NCBI GenBank assembly: GCA_024224665.1
Contig: JAAENG010000379.1
Coordinates: forward strand, 1-41,200
Reading direction: 5' to 3'
DNA from: Chloroflexota bacterium
GTDB taxonomy: Bacteria; Chloroflexota; Anaerolineae; J102
Length of the DNA stretch: 41,200 nt
Part shown: piece after piece, positions 8,554 through 16,440 of the stretch
Position numbering within the stretch: position 1 is the first letter of the stretch
How the letters are laid out: each line of letters begins with the position of its first letter
The notes under the pieces: model-generated
The model's database searches: none
The model's input: only the letters and a program-made list of their open reading frames with translations
Told to the model about the DNA's origin: nothing
Made by a program: the position numbers and the translations under genes

Positions 8554-9075
8554 CTAATTTGAGTGACCCTGCTGTTCGTTCCAGTAGGGCTCAAATTTCT
8601 CGATACGTTTTCTGATGTGCGGCTTGTAGGGATCCGCGATCTCACGTGCGTCCGCCACCATTCGCATTGCCTCTTCTGCCGAATAGCCCTGACCAATAAG
8701 AATACAGGAAGCCATGGCCACACTACGGTGGATCCCCGACTTACAGAAGACGAGCACTCTGCCGTCAGCTTCCAACACTGGCAGCGCCGCTTCCACACCT
8801 CTGCGTAATTGAGACATGGGCAAGGGCATAAAAGGAGCATCTGTCATGCGAATGTGAATCATTTTCAGGGGTGGCTGATTCAATTCTTTGTCTTGGCTTT
8901 CCCAGATCGTGCAAATGATGAGTTCGATGCCGTAACCCACGATTTCTGGCTCATGTTTGGCGATGGGCCAGTTGGAGACAAACAGGCCATCGGTTATCTT
9001 GGAGATGTCCAGAATATCTGTCTCCTCGGTGATACCCTGTCTGCGATTGCGTAATTTGCGAACGATAGATGCCAT
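8554..9075 (-). CDS. Dual-specificity/tyrosine-type protein phosphatase (copy B)
   Basis: This 173-aa cysteine phosphatase has the P-loop FCKSGIHRS, with Cys111 and Arg117, and Asp79 in TDAP as candidate general acid. It shares its whole core with copy A at 7286-7762, including LRRGVxxALPV and the 'IRKRIExFE' tail. Its P-loop starts FC rather than HC; the His before the Cys is common but not universal in the family. The start at 9075 has AGGTGA upstream at normal spacing. It lies 13 bp after the acid-phosphatase-like gene and 32 bp before the PRC gene, so it is in the middle of an operon. The substrate is not inferable; cluster context suggests phosphoprotein or phospholipid signalling. Confidence 0.86.
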   Translation of the reverse strand: MASIVRKLRNRRQGITEETDILDISKITDGLFVSNWPIAKHEPEIVGYGIELIICTIWESQDKELNQPPLKMIHIRMTDAPFMPLPMSQLRRGVEAALPVLEADGRVLVFCKSGIHRSVAMASCILIGQGYSAEEAMRMVADAREIADPYKPHIRKRIEKFEPYWNEQQGHSN

Positions 9076-9088
9076 TTTGTCACCTATG

Positions 9089-10018
9089 TCAGGGTCGCCT
9101 GATCGTTACACTATCGATCAACTCGTCAGAGCGGTTATAGAATGAGAAATTGATACAACCAGCATCTGCGGTCACTAGCAAGGCCCCAAAATCCTGGTTG
9201 TAACGTACTGCGCTGCCCGGCACGGATTCTGCAAAGGTATGAATACGCCAGCGACCACCCAGGCCATTAATGAAGTAGGGGATGTTGTCGCGACTGATGC
9301 GTTCGTAACTGTGCTGGTGGCCGGCCAAAACGGATGTTGCCCCCCACTCTGCAAAGGGCCATTGTATCTCTTGATCATCTCCATGCTTGCCGCCTGAGCT
9401 ATAAGGGGGGTGGTGCAGGCTGACCAATTTCCATGGGGCAGTTGAGGCTGTCATCTCTGTTTTGAGCCATTCCGCCTGCGTGGAGTCGGAGCTACGGCCA
9501 TCGGGTTCTTCTTCATTACTGTCAATCACGAATAGATGCACAGGTCCCAAATGAACATCGTAGTACCGCTCATTGCCGGGCAGCGTGAAATAGTCGAGAT
9601 GGGCGTCGATATTGCCAGTATTCCAATCATGGTTGCCCAGCGCCGGATAAAAGCGGTTTTCTGATGCCCCTTCTCCGTAACTACCTTGATATGGGTAAAT
9701 GTAGTCGTGATAATACTGGCCGATATTCTTATCGATCGTGCTGGCTTTGCCATTTGGATAGTTATTGTCGCCGACAGTCACCACAGAATCCACACTCCAG
9801 CGTTTCACCATATCAGCCACATCTTTTTCTCGTTGAGAGGCATTGCCAAAATCTCCAATGACTGCCAGACGCAGTTCATCAGTACAGTCGGAAGGATCAC
9901 CGCTAATCGACGCATCTACCTCGTAGACATTGCGGCTGGGGCTGTATTCCCACCAAACATAGATTACAGCCACACCGGCCAGAAGAAAGATGACAACAAC
10001 CAGAATCCACTTGGCCAT
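9089..10018 (-). CDS. Membrane-anchored purple-acid-phosphatase-like metallophosphoesterase
   Basis: This 309-aa protein has an N-terminal membrane anchor (residues 4-22, followed by WWEY) and an extracytoplasmic calcineurin-like domain. The metal-site blocks are all present: IGDFG (Asp56), GDNNYPNG (Asp84, Tyr87), GNHDW (Asn129, His130), LHHPP (His202/203) and GHQHSYER (His234, His236). The GDNxY tyrosine is the hallmark of the tartrate-resistant/purple acid phosphatase branch, where it ligates Fe(III). The family hydrolyses phosphomonoesters. The ATG at 10018 was preferred because GGGGA lies 6-7 bases upstream. The ATG at 10033 overlaps the stop of the preceding 43-aa frame by ATGA, so coupled initiation there is also possible. 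It is followed by phosphatase copy B after 13 bp. Confidence 0.87.
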   Translation of the reverse strand: MAKWILVVVIFLLAGVAVIYVWWEYSPSRNVYEVDASISGDPSDCTDELRLAVIGDFGNASQREKDVADMVKRWSVDSVVTVGDNNYPNGKASTIDKNIGQYYHDYIYPYQGSYGEGASENRFYPALGNHDWNTGNIDAHLDYFTLPGNERYYDVHLGPVHLFVIDSNEEEPDGRSSDSTQAEWLKTEMTASTAPWKLVSLHHPPYSSGGKHGDDQEIQWPFAEWGATSVLAGHQHSYERISRDNIPYFINGLGGRWRIHTFAESVPGSAVRYNQDFGALLVTADAGCINFSFYNRSDELIDSVTIRRP

Positions 10019-10029
10019 GCGATTCCCCT

Positions 10030-10161
10030 TCATTTCGTAACTGCACCCGTCAAGGCCAGAGTTATGGGGGCAAATTCATCTCTAGTACGGACGCCGGTCA
10101 CTTTTACGTTGGTGATTGACGCGTCAGATTCAGCTGCGTCGGTTGCTGTTGTTGTGGTCAT
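10030..10161 (-). CDS. 43-aa peptide gene between the lipid kinase and acid phosphatase genes
   Basis: A short frame starts with ATG at 10161, about 7 bases after AGAGG, and ends with a TGA that overlaps the in-frame ATG at 10033 of the acid-phosphatase gene (ATGA). The product begins MTTTTATDAAESD and ends LTGAVTK; it is Thr/Ala-rich with no membrane segment or Cys. I recognise no family. The overlap and ribosome site suggest a real coupled leader peptide or small protein. The alternative is a chance frame in the 191-bp gap between DagK and the phosphatase gene. Confidence 0.4.
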   Translation of the reverse strand: MTTTTATDAAESDASITNVKVTGVRTRDEFAPITLALTGAVTK

Positions 10162-10209
10162 CAGATCCTCTTTACATCGTCACTCGTTCAAAAGGCATGG
10201 TCATCAGTT

Positions 10210-11088
10210 CTATTTGGGCACGATGACCGGCAGGGCGCCGGGGATGACTTTCATAGAGATGGGTGTACGCCCTGTATACTCACCATCGGTCCACACGGGT
10301 TGATCTGGATCCGTATCAATGGAGATCTCTTTACCCTGCCGCATGGATTCTCTGGCATTCTTCGTATCGAGGTGCAACACCCGGTCAATTGCACCTGATA
10401 GTGTTCTCAAGTCTTGTGCACTTAAGAGAAAAACATCCACCAGCCCATCATCTACTTTGGAAATATTTCCCGTTATAGAAATGCCAGTACCCGCTCTGGC
10501 CGCATTGACCACGTAGATCTTCACGGCAGCAAACTCAAAGCTTTCACCATCAATGGTGACTTGATAGTCTACTTCTTTCACCTCCTTCGCACGGTGGAAG
10601 GAATCGATGGCATAGGCAAAGGTACCATACTTGTCTTTGGACTCCCGGCTGGTTTGCTGTTCCGGTTCTATGCCTACGTAGAGCCGTTGAATGAAGTAGC
10701 CTTCATCTAATTGCACTACGTCCACATGCCGTACCTTATGATCAGCGCAGAGTAGTTCCAACGCCGGACGCAGTTTGATGGGGGTTCCCATCTCGTTGGC
10801 AAATCCATTGCCGGTGCCGCCGGGCAAAATGCCCATGAGCGCATCAGTACCGATCAGGCCATTGGCAATTTCATGTTGCGTGCCGTCACCGCCATAGCCG
10901 GCGACAATGTCGAAGCCTTCTTCTGCCGCCTGTCGGCCAAATGCCGTCGCATCACCAAATTTGCGGGTGACCGATACGCCCCAATCAATATCATGCTGAT
11001 GGAACACGTCGTTGATGGTGTTGAGAATGGGTTCGTCTTTTCCCGCTGCGGGATTGATGACAATATGGATTCGTTTTTTCTCAGTCAT
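10210..11088 (-). CDS. Diacylglycerol/sphingoid-type lipid kinase (DagK copy 1)
   Basis: This 292-aa cytosolic or peripheral enzyme of the DAGK catalytic (LCB5/YegS) family phosphorylates a lipid hydroxyl with ATP. Key blocks are INPAAGKDEP at the N-terminus, the nucleotide-binding GGDGT (66-70) and GGTGN (90-94), and a C-terminal beta domain with 'VWTDGE'. The ATG at 11088 follows GGAGGA at 5 bases. It is the first gene of a ten-gene minus-strand cluster reaching to 3717. It is a clear paralogue of the protein at 19453-20346, with the same length and motif spacing. Whether it acts on diacylglycerol, undecaprenol or another lipid is not visible. Confidence 0.9.
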   Translation of the reverse strand: MTEKKRIHIVINPAAGKDEPILNTINDVFHQHDIDWGVSVTRKFGDATAFGRQAAEEGFDIVAGYGGDGTQHEIANGLIGTDALMGILPGGTGNGFANEMGTPIKLRPALELLCADHKVRHVDVVQLDEGYFIQRLYVGIEPEQQTSRESKDKYGTFAYAIDSFHRAKEVKEVDYQVTIDGESFEFAAVKIYVVNAARAGTGISITGNISKVDDGLVDVFLLSAQDLRTLSGAIDRVLHLDTKNARESMRQGKEISIDTDPDQPVWTDGEYTGRTPISMKVIPGALPVIVPK

Positions 11089-11111
11089 GATCGTTCCTCC
11101 GTGCGATATCA

Positions 11112-11292
11112 GGAGTTACACAATTGAGCCTAACCCAAGTGCTCAGTCAACTATGATTTGACGGATTGTCATTCCGAGGCAGAGCCGAGGAATCTCTGCG
11201 CGTGGCTTGGAGATTCTTCACTGCGTTCAGAATGACAATCCCGTCATTTTACGCTTGACTGAATACTAGTTTGATAGCAACTGTGCAACTCC
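11112..11292. repeat. Element with GGAGTT(A/G)CACA(A/G)TTG terminal inverted repeats, enclosing a hairpin repeat
   Basis: The 15-base ends at 11112-11126 and 11278-11292 are imperfect inverted repeats. They resemble the ends of the 98-bp element at 16587-16684 (GGAGTTACGCAG), so this may be a non-autonomous transposon of the same family. The hairpin repeat at 11143-11262 lies inside it. The rest of the gap upstream of the DagK gene holds no gene. Confidence 0.5.
11143..11262 (+). repeat. 120-bp palindromic repeat element, copy 1 (inverted partner at 12821-12938)
   Basis: It begins TCAGTCAA and ends TTGACTGA. Inside, ATTGTCATTC near 11168 pairs with GAATGACAAT near 11229, giving a long imperfect hairpin. 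Copy 2 aligns with it end to end in reverse orientation, on the other side of the two-gene block 11360-12773. The 'GTCATTCCGAG...GAGGAATCT' core is of the type of small extragenic repeats widespread in bacteria. Confidence 0.85.
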
Positions 11293-11359
11293 CAATGAGC
11301 TAACGAGACGTAGATTAAGCGTTTCTCTGCGAAAGGGCACTCAGAGCACAGGTTGGAGA

Positions 11360-12181
11360 CTATTCATCTTCAGCGGCCTGTTCAAGCGCATCTGCGACGT
11401 CGGCCATGACCGCGGCTTCGCCCAATTCTTCGGCGCCGACGGCGATCTCGGCCACGCCTTCCGCGGCCAGTTCGCCCGCTGCGTCGCGCATGCCCTCGGC
11501 CACGGCTACTTCCACCAGTCCTTCAGCCGCCAACTCTGCGCCGGCCTCGGCCAGGTCTTCACTACGGACGGCCATGCCGCCGGCCACAACCAGACGGGTG
11601 AGACCCTCTTCCATCTCGTTTGCGCTCAGGGCGGCGACTTCGACGCCGGTGGCGGCCATGGCGGAGGAGAGTACTCGTGTTGCGCCGGCTTGCAGCATCG
11701 CATCCACCGCCAGTTCATTCAACTCTTCGCTCTTGATTTCCAGGAAGGCGGACAGGATCGGCATGTCCAGCATTGCCACGACGTCCCCGGCAGCTTCCAG
11801 TTGTCCGGCAATGGCGGCGATGTCCATGCCCGCGGTCAGATCCTCGAAGGCCATCATGCCCACCAGGGCGGATTGCACGGCGATATCCTCGGAAGTCGCC
11901 AGCAATTCCACGCCTTCGGCCATGTCGGCCACGCCGGCCGTGGCGATCACTTCGCTGAGAACGGCTGCCCGTTCGGCTACGATAGCGGCGTCAACGCCAC
12001 GCGTGATATCGCTGACTCCCGCTGCCAGCACCTCTCGGCTGGCGTCAGCAACAACCTCAGCGGCATCAATGTCATCAAGACCGGCGGCTACGTCGAGAAT
12101 ACCTACTTCAGCCTCGATATCGCTTTCTATGCCGACTAGATCGGCGACTTCTTGCAGTTCATTCTTCATTTCGTCAGTCAT
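11360..12181 (-). CDS. Alanine-rich acidic helical protein of unknown function
   Basis: This 273-aa protein is made almost only of Ala, Glu, Asp, Val, Leu, Gly, Met and Ile. I find no Cys, Trp, Tyr or His, and one Pro. It looks all-helical with degenerate repeats such as 'GVADMAEGVELLATSEDIA' and, near the end, 'AAGELAAEGVAEIAV'. No signal peptide or membrane segment is evident. The start at 12181 follows AAGGAGA at good spacing. It is 58 bp downstream of the LURP-one gene and both are enclosed by the inverted hairpin repeats, so they probably form one unit. I recognise no family. An elongated helical scaffold or a stress-protective acidic protein are guesses only. Confidence 0.75.
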   Translation of the reverse strand: MTDEMKNELQEVADLVGIESDIEAEVGILDVAAGLDDIDAAEVVADASREVLAAGVSDITRGVDAAIVAERAAVLSEVIATAGVADMAEGVELLATSEDIAVQSALVGMMAFEDLTAGMDIAAIAGQLEAAGDVVAMLDMPILSAFLEIKSEELNELAVDAMLQAGATRVLSSAMAATGVEVAALSANEMEEGLTRLVVAGGMAVRSEDLAEAGAELAAEGLVEVAVAEGMRDAAGELAAEGVAEIAVGAEELGEAAVMADVADALEQAAEDE

Positions 12182-12239
12182 TCTTCATCTCCTTGGAGGT
12201 AGTCATTGACTGTTTTGGGATGGGTGATAAGTTGTTTGA

Positions 12240-12773
12240 TCAATCATGCGCCATCTGGTCGATACAGACCGTGACGGCCAGGATAATGATGTCGTCCTGG
12301 CCTGTTTCAATCTCCACGCCGTAGGCGTCGCGAACACGGAACCACTTTTTGGAAACCTCAGCCACCTTGTCTCGGCCTTCGACAATCGCGTATTCATGGT
12401 TGACAATGTTGCCTTTGACTTCCAAATCCGGACCCTCTTTAATTTTGACGGTGAAGCGGTCACGCACGGGTGAGATCAATGCTTTCTTGACCATAGCGAC
12501 TTGGTGGCCGGATGCATCTTCAACTTCCATGCTATCCTTCACCCGCACCTTCCGTTCCTGAATTTGTACCAGTGTATTCCCGCTTCTGTCCTTGAACTTC
12601 AAGGTGTCGCGCACGCGCAGTGCCTTACCATCTACCTTGTATATCTTGTCTCCTTGAGCGTTTTCAATCCAAAAATCGTCACCAATCGACACGAGTTTTT
12701 CACGCATCATGTAGCGATTCGTGTCGCCTGCGTCCGCGTGCCGTTCTTCTCGTCTTGCTCGACGTCGACTCAT
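12240..12773 (-). CDS. LURP-one-related (LOR) family protein
   Basis: This 177-aa protein matches the LURP-one-related/Tubby-like C-terminal fold. After a basic N-terminus (MSRRRARREERH) comes the beta-rich core starting YMMREKLVSIGDDFWI. It continues with repeated 'I...G...VRD/VKD...V' strands typical of the family (YKVDGKALRVRDT, IQERKVRVKDS, SKKWFRVRDAYG). Related proteins are linked to membrane phospholipid binding in eukaryotes; the bacterial role is undefined. ATG 12773 is preceded by GGAGG. It leads a two-gene unit with the Ala-rich protein gene, bracketed by inverted repeats at 11143-11262 and 12821-12938. Confidence 0.82.
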   Translation of the reverse strand: MSRRRARREERHADAGDTNRYMMREKLVSIGDDFWIENAQGDKIYKVDGKALRVRDTLKFKDRSGNTLVQIQERKVRVKDSMEVEDASGHQVAMVKKALISPVRDRFTVKIKEGPDLEVKGNIVNHEYAIVEGRDKVAEVSKKWFRVRDAYGVEIETGQDDIIILAVTVCIDQMAHD

Positions 12774-12820
12774 AAGGGTTTACCTCCGTAAAAATGAATG
12801 GGTTAGACAAAGGATAGTGT

Positions 12821-12938
12821 TCAGTCAAGCGTAAAATGATGGAAGTGTCATTCTGAACGAAGTGAGGAATCTTCAAGCCACGCGCAGAGATTCCTCGTTG
12901 CACTCGGAATGACAATCCATCATATCATAGTTGACTGA
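12821..12938 (-). repeat. 118-bp palindromic repeat element, copy 2 (inverted relative to 11143-11262)
   Basis: Its reverse complement starts TCAGTCAACTATGAT and ends TTTTACGCTTGACTGA, matching copy 1 at both ends with scattered substitutions inside. It lies 47 bp upstream of the LURP-one start and could affect its transcription. Confidence 0.85.
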
Positions 12939-13007
12939 GCAGTAGTGTGTTAAGTAAGGGCCGGCATGTCTCATATAAAAACGAGATCGCTTCTGCCTTT
13001 CGTATAA

Positions 13008-13060
13008 GGAGTTCGGAGCGAAATGATCGATTACTTCGGTTGAAATTCTTTCCGAACTCC
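13008..13060. repeat. GGAGTTCGG dyad element, copy 1
   Basis: GGAGTTCGG (13008-13016) is the exact inverted repeat of CCGAACTCC (13052-13060). The same dyad with similar flanks (GGAGCGAA after the left arm, ACTTA after the right arm) recurs at 26682-26733. It may be a REP-like hairpin or an operator. The remaining gap 12939-13175 holds no gene. Confidence 0.6.
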
Positions 13061-13175
13061 ACTTAGGACTTAGGACAGATTAACTTGCCGATTTGCTTCC
13101 AGATATGACGGTAGAGTTCCGCAAGTTATTGAATTCTCAGTCCTTAGGGTCAAGATTTTCTGGGTTTTGTCGTTG

Positions 13176-14900
13176 TTAGTCTCCTCCTATTGTGGGCGAA
13201 TCGGTCAGGGTATCATCATCAACAAAATCGTCAGTTTGGCTAGGTGCTGTCTCCACCAACCACTTCTCTGCAACAGCCAATGCGGCCAAGGTCGATTCAC
13301 CCGCTCTATCCGTCGCCTTAAAGACATTGTCCCTGCCAAACTCGTTGATCAGGCCCGTCTTCTCGAATTCACCCAGGCTATGTTCGCCAACGCCGGCCAG
13401 CATCAGGCGACACTTTGCCGCACGTAAATCCTCGGCATAGCGAACCAGTACATTCATAACGGTGCTGCCCAGGTCGATGCGGCCGCGCAGCCGCAAGACG
13501 ACAAGTGCATGACTTGTTTCCTCCCCGATATTGGGTAGTGCTTCTTCGAAGGTAGTTGCTGAGGCGAAAAACAGGCTGCCGTATGGGATCAAGATCGTGA
13601 TTCTCGAGGAGGGCAGAACCTCTGGCGGATCTTGTTCCAGTGGGAGTTGACCTGGCTTGTAAATCCACTCTTTGATGGCAATCGTGTTTGACATTTGAAC
13701 CACAACGAGCAGTACTGCTAGGGCCACTCCCAAGAGCACGGCATACTGAAGGGGGACAAGCAGCGCTAAGACAAAGGTGAGGATCATTACGACCTGTTGC
13801 ATCAAGCCGGTGTTCCAGACCATGCGGATATCGTCGGGTTTGAGCGTGCGAAAGCCGACGACGATGAGCAGGCCAGCCAGGGCGGGCATCGCCATCAAAC
13901 CTATGGCGCCGCCAAATAACACCAAAGCCACCGCCATCGTCACGCCGGCCGTGAGATTGGCCAAACGCGTTTTAGCCCCACTGGTAACGGATAGTGAAGT
14001 GGCGGACAGCGACCCCCCCACAGGCATCCCTTGAAACACGCCACAGGCGACGTTCGCCGCTCCCTGACCAACAAAATCGCCGGAGGGATCGGGATATTCA
14101 CCATCTGGATTGGCGTAGTTTTGACTGACCCCAGCTCCCTGTACCAGACCCACGATGGCCAGGGAAAAGGCGGGTATTATCATGGGAGCCAAAGCGAACA
14201 AACCAGGAAAGCTTGGGCGGGGTAACTGGCTTGGAATATCAGCGATGTCTCTGACCAGGGCCACTGTATCCCAATTCAACAACGTCGGTATGGCGGAAGC
14301 GACGATCAGAGCGACGACCAAACCGAAGCTCTTTAGAGCCGTTTTTTCCAAGATAAGGATCAGAAGAATGGAAAGTATCCCGATTGCCAGGGTTTGGGGG
14401 TTGATTTGGTTAAAATTGAAGATCAAATCAAGGGTCTGCGCCACCTTGTTCGCACCTGAAGTATCATAGCCGGTCAGATCGCCCAGCTGGCCTAAGATGA
14501 TCAGGATTGCCACCGCATTGATGAAGCCGGTCATCACAGAGTTAGGGATGAAACGCAACAGTTTTCCAAACTTAAGTAGTCCGGCGACGATCATAAAAAG
14601 GCCAGTCAGGATGGAGAGGGCCAACAGGAAATCAATGGCATTCTCTCCGCCGGATGTCACCTGGGGCACGCTGGCGATGATAAGCGCCATCGCACTGGTC
14701 CCCTGCACCGACATGTAAACCGAACTGGTAAAAATGGATCCTGTGAAAACACCCACCATGTAGGCATAGACGCCATGGATAGGATTGACCATGGCCAACA
14801 GACCATTAGCCATACCGTCAGGGATGCTCTCGATGCCTAATGTGATGCCCGCAGAGACATCGGCTGAGATTGTGTTACGATTGAAAAAGAATCTTGACAT
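13176..14900 (-). CDS. SulP family anion transporter with STAS domain (SulP copy 2)
   Basis: This 574-aa SulP/SLC26 protein has its transmembrane part at about residues 8-400, with ISADVSAGITLGIESIPDGMANG at the front. A STAS domain lies at about 440-530 (VLRLRGRIDLGSTVMN...). It is clearly diverged from the other two SulP proteins of the window: the first-helix motif reads IPDGMANG instead of VPEGMAYA, and the STAS lacks the Ser/Thr at the usual phospho-position. The ATG at 14900 follows AAGGA at about 9 bases. It lies 103 bp downstream of the K+ channel gene, in the order DUF1269 - K+ channel - SulP. Coupled cation/anion movement is a plausible but unproved role. Confidence 0.87.
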   Translation of the reverse strand: MSRFFFNRNTISADVSAGITLGIESIPDGMANGLLAMVNPIHGVYAYMVGVFTGSIFTSSVYMSVQGTSAMALIIASVPQVTSGGENAIDFLLALSILTGLFMIVAGLLKFGKLLRFIPNSVMTGFINAVAILIILGQLGDLTGYDTSGANKVAQTLDLIFNFNQINPQTLAIGILSILLILILEKTALKSFGLVVALIVASAIPTLLNWDTVALVRDIADIPSQLPRPSFPGLFALAPMIIPAFSLAIVGLVQGAGVSQNYANPDGEYPDPSGDFVGQGAANVACGVFQGMPVGGSLSATSLSVTSGAKTRLANLTAGVTMAVALVLFGGAIGLMAMPALAGLLIVVGFRTLKPDDIRMVWNTGLMQQVVMILTFVLALLVPLQYAVLLGVALAVLLVVVQMSNTIAIKEWIYKPGQLPLEQDPPEVLPSSRITILIPYGSLFFASATTFEEALPNIGEETSHALVVLRLRGRIDLGSTVMNVLVRYAEDLRAAKCRLMLAGVGEHSLGEFEKTGLINEFGRDNVFKATDRAGESTLAALAVAEKWLVETAPSQTDDFVDDDTLTDSPTIGGD

Positions 14901-15003
14901 GGTGATCAATCCTTAAGCAAAAATCCTGAGCGTTTATTATCAACTGTTGCGACGTCGCAAGCAAGGACTGCTTCAGCGCCATTTTGGCATCCATAAGAAC
15001 CTG

Positions 15004-15816
15004 TTATCTGTTGAGATCACGAATCATCTCCTTGATCGTCGCCAGATCCTCCTTTAGATGAGCGATATCTGCTTCAATGTGGGCCGCTTCCATCTCGGTT
15101 TCTACCTCTGCATCTGATGGCCCTATAAAAACAGTGGCAAGATAACTGGTTAGAACGCCATAGATCGCGACCCCAATGAGCATCAATGGCACAGCCAGTA
15201 GCCGGCCAAGATTAGATACCGGATACTGGTCCCCATAGCCAATCGTGGTCACGGTCACAAGAGCCCACCAGAAAGCATCAACGCCGGTTACGATGTTAGC
15301 GTCCTCAAACCGGGACTCTACTTGCAGTACAAACACAGAGGAGATAGTGATGAAAAAAACGGCGACGAGAATCGTAACCAGCAACGCGCTCCGCGCCCGA
15401 TCTGCAATGAAGTCAGCCCAAAGCTGTTTCGAATCTTCGCCACGGAGAGATCGTATAATGCGAGCCAGCCGACCCAATCTGGCCAGTCGCAGAACTGCCG
15501 TCAAAGGTAGAACAGGAATGGAGGGGATACTGCCTAAGATATCTAGCCAGCCCCCCTGCCTGAAGAAGTAGACCCGGCTGTTTGGGGCACGATGCAAACT
15601 GCTCAAGAAATCACCTAGGAAGATGACACACATCAGTGTATCGATTAAATGTAAAGTTGATTTCGTGGCCTGACTGAGCCAGGGCGCCAAGAGTGCAACC
15701 ATGATAGTCATAGAATAGAGGGTCATTATGAGGATGAATACATTGTAGGGCGTGCTATAAGGCTCGGTGCTAGTGGGCTCTCCAGTGCCAACGTATTCAT
15801 CCTGATCCGAGGTCAT
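15004..15816 (-). CDS. Voltage-gated-type (6-TM) potassium channel
   Basis: This 270-aa ion-channel protein starts with a short cytosolic N-terminus. It has an S1-S4 bundle (about 24-125) whose S4 carries regularly spaced Arg (LRLARLGRLARIIRSLR, about 109-125). S5 lies at about 144-165, the selectivity filter TTIGYGD at 190-196, S6 at about 206-228, and a C-terminal charged coiled coil at about 235-270. This is the architecture of bacterial Kv-like tetrameric channels. ATG 15816 was chosen over an upstream frame extension because AAGGAA precedes it and the extension overlaps the DUF1269 gene. It lies 40 bp after DUF1269 and 103 bp before SulP copy 2. Confidence 0.9.
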   Translation of the reverse strand: MTSDQDEYVGTGEPTSTEPYSTPYNVFILIMTLYSMTIMVALLAPWLSQATKSTLHLIDTLMCVIFLGDFLSSLHRAPNSRVYFFRQGGWLDILGSIPSIPVLPLTAVLRLARLGRLARIIRSLRGEDSKQLWADFIADRARSALLVTILVAVFFITISSVFVLQVESRFEDANIVTGVDAFWWALVTVTTIGYGDQYPVSNLGRLLAVPLMLIGVAIYGVLTSYLATVFIGPSDAEVETEMEAAHIEADIAHLKEDLATIKEMIRDLNR

Positions 15817-15856
15817 TCCGACACATTCCTTGATCAGCAACGTGCTGAGTGGGCTC

Positions 15857-16393
15857 TCATGAGTCATTCTCGGTGGGCTCTTCACCCGATTCATCGGGTG
15901 TGGCTTCGACGACGGACTGTAATTCCACCATCGCCTCATCCGACACTTCGTATGTCTCGGTCTGGCCACCCAATACGGCCAGTTCGACTGCGACCTCACT
16001 GGCATCACCCTCTTTGACCATAACGCCCACAGCTGCTTTGCCGCCGTCGAGATCATTATTGAGTCGTTCCTTATCCTCTTTGGATATCTTCAGCCCTTTG
16101 TGGAACACAGAGCCGATTCCGGCGCCTACGAGTGCGCCACCAATCAGGCCGAGGCCGATAGTTAGACCACCTGTCAGGAAAGCGCCCAAGCCAAAGATCA
16201 CGGCGCCCTCCCCGGCACGGCTGTGGCCCAACTTGTGGGTCTTGATCTTTCCTTCCTCGTCTTTGACAATAACGCCGGTTGCACTAATTTTGGCTCTGTC
16301 GGTGCGTTTGGCCCAATGTTGGATCGCTTCGGCGGCGACATCAGCCTCGGCTTCGTCCTTAAACATTGCGAGTACCAGTTGGTGACTTGACAT
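15857..16393 (-). CDS. DUF1269 family protein with glycine-zipper segment
   Basis: This 178-aa protein begins MSSHQLVLAMFKDEAEADVA. That is typical of DUF1269 proteins, which have a ferredoxin-like start followed by a Gly-rich hydrophobic segment (here about 64-98) and a second alpha/beta half (about 118-155). The tail is acidic. The family is annotated as membrane-associated with unknown function. The ATG at 16393 follows CAAGGAG at good spacing. It leads the operon DUF1269 - K+ channel - SulP. A related but longer protein lies at 23831-24676. Confidence 0.82.
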   Translation of the reverse strand: MSSHQLVLAMFKDEAEADVAAEAIQHWAKRTDRAKISATGVIVKDEEGKIKTHKLGHSRAGEGAVIFGLGAFLTGGLTIGLGLIGGALVGAGIGSVFHKGLKISKEDKERLNNDLDGGKAAVGVMVKEGDASEVAVELAVLGGQTETYEVSDEAMVELQSVVEATPDESGEEPTENDS

Positions 16394-16440
16394 GTGAACT
16401 ACTCCTTGAAATATTGAATTGAATTCGCGCTTGAGTAAGA

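Noticed and set aside
9686-10303. Plus-strand frame of 205 codons
   Set aside because: It is antisense to the phosphatase and DagK genes, with no motif or ribosome site.
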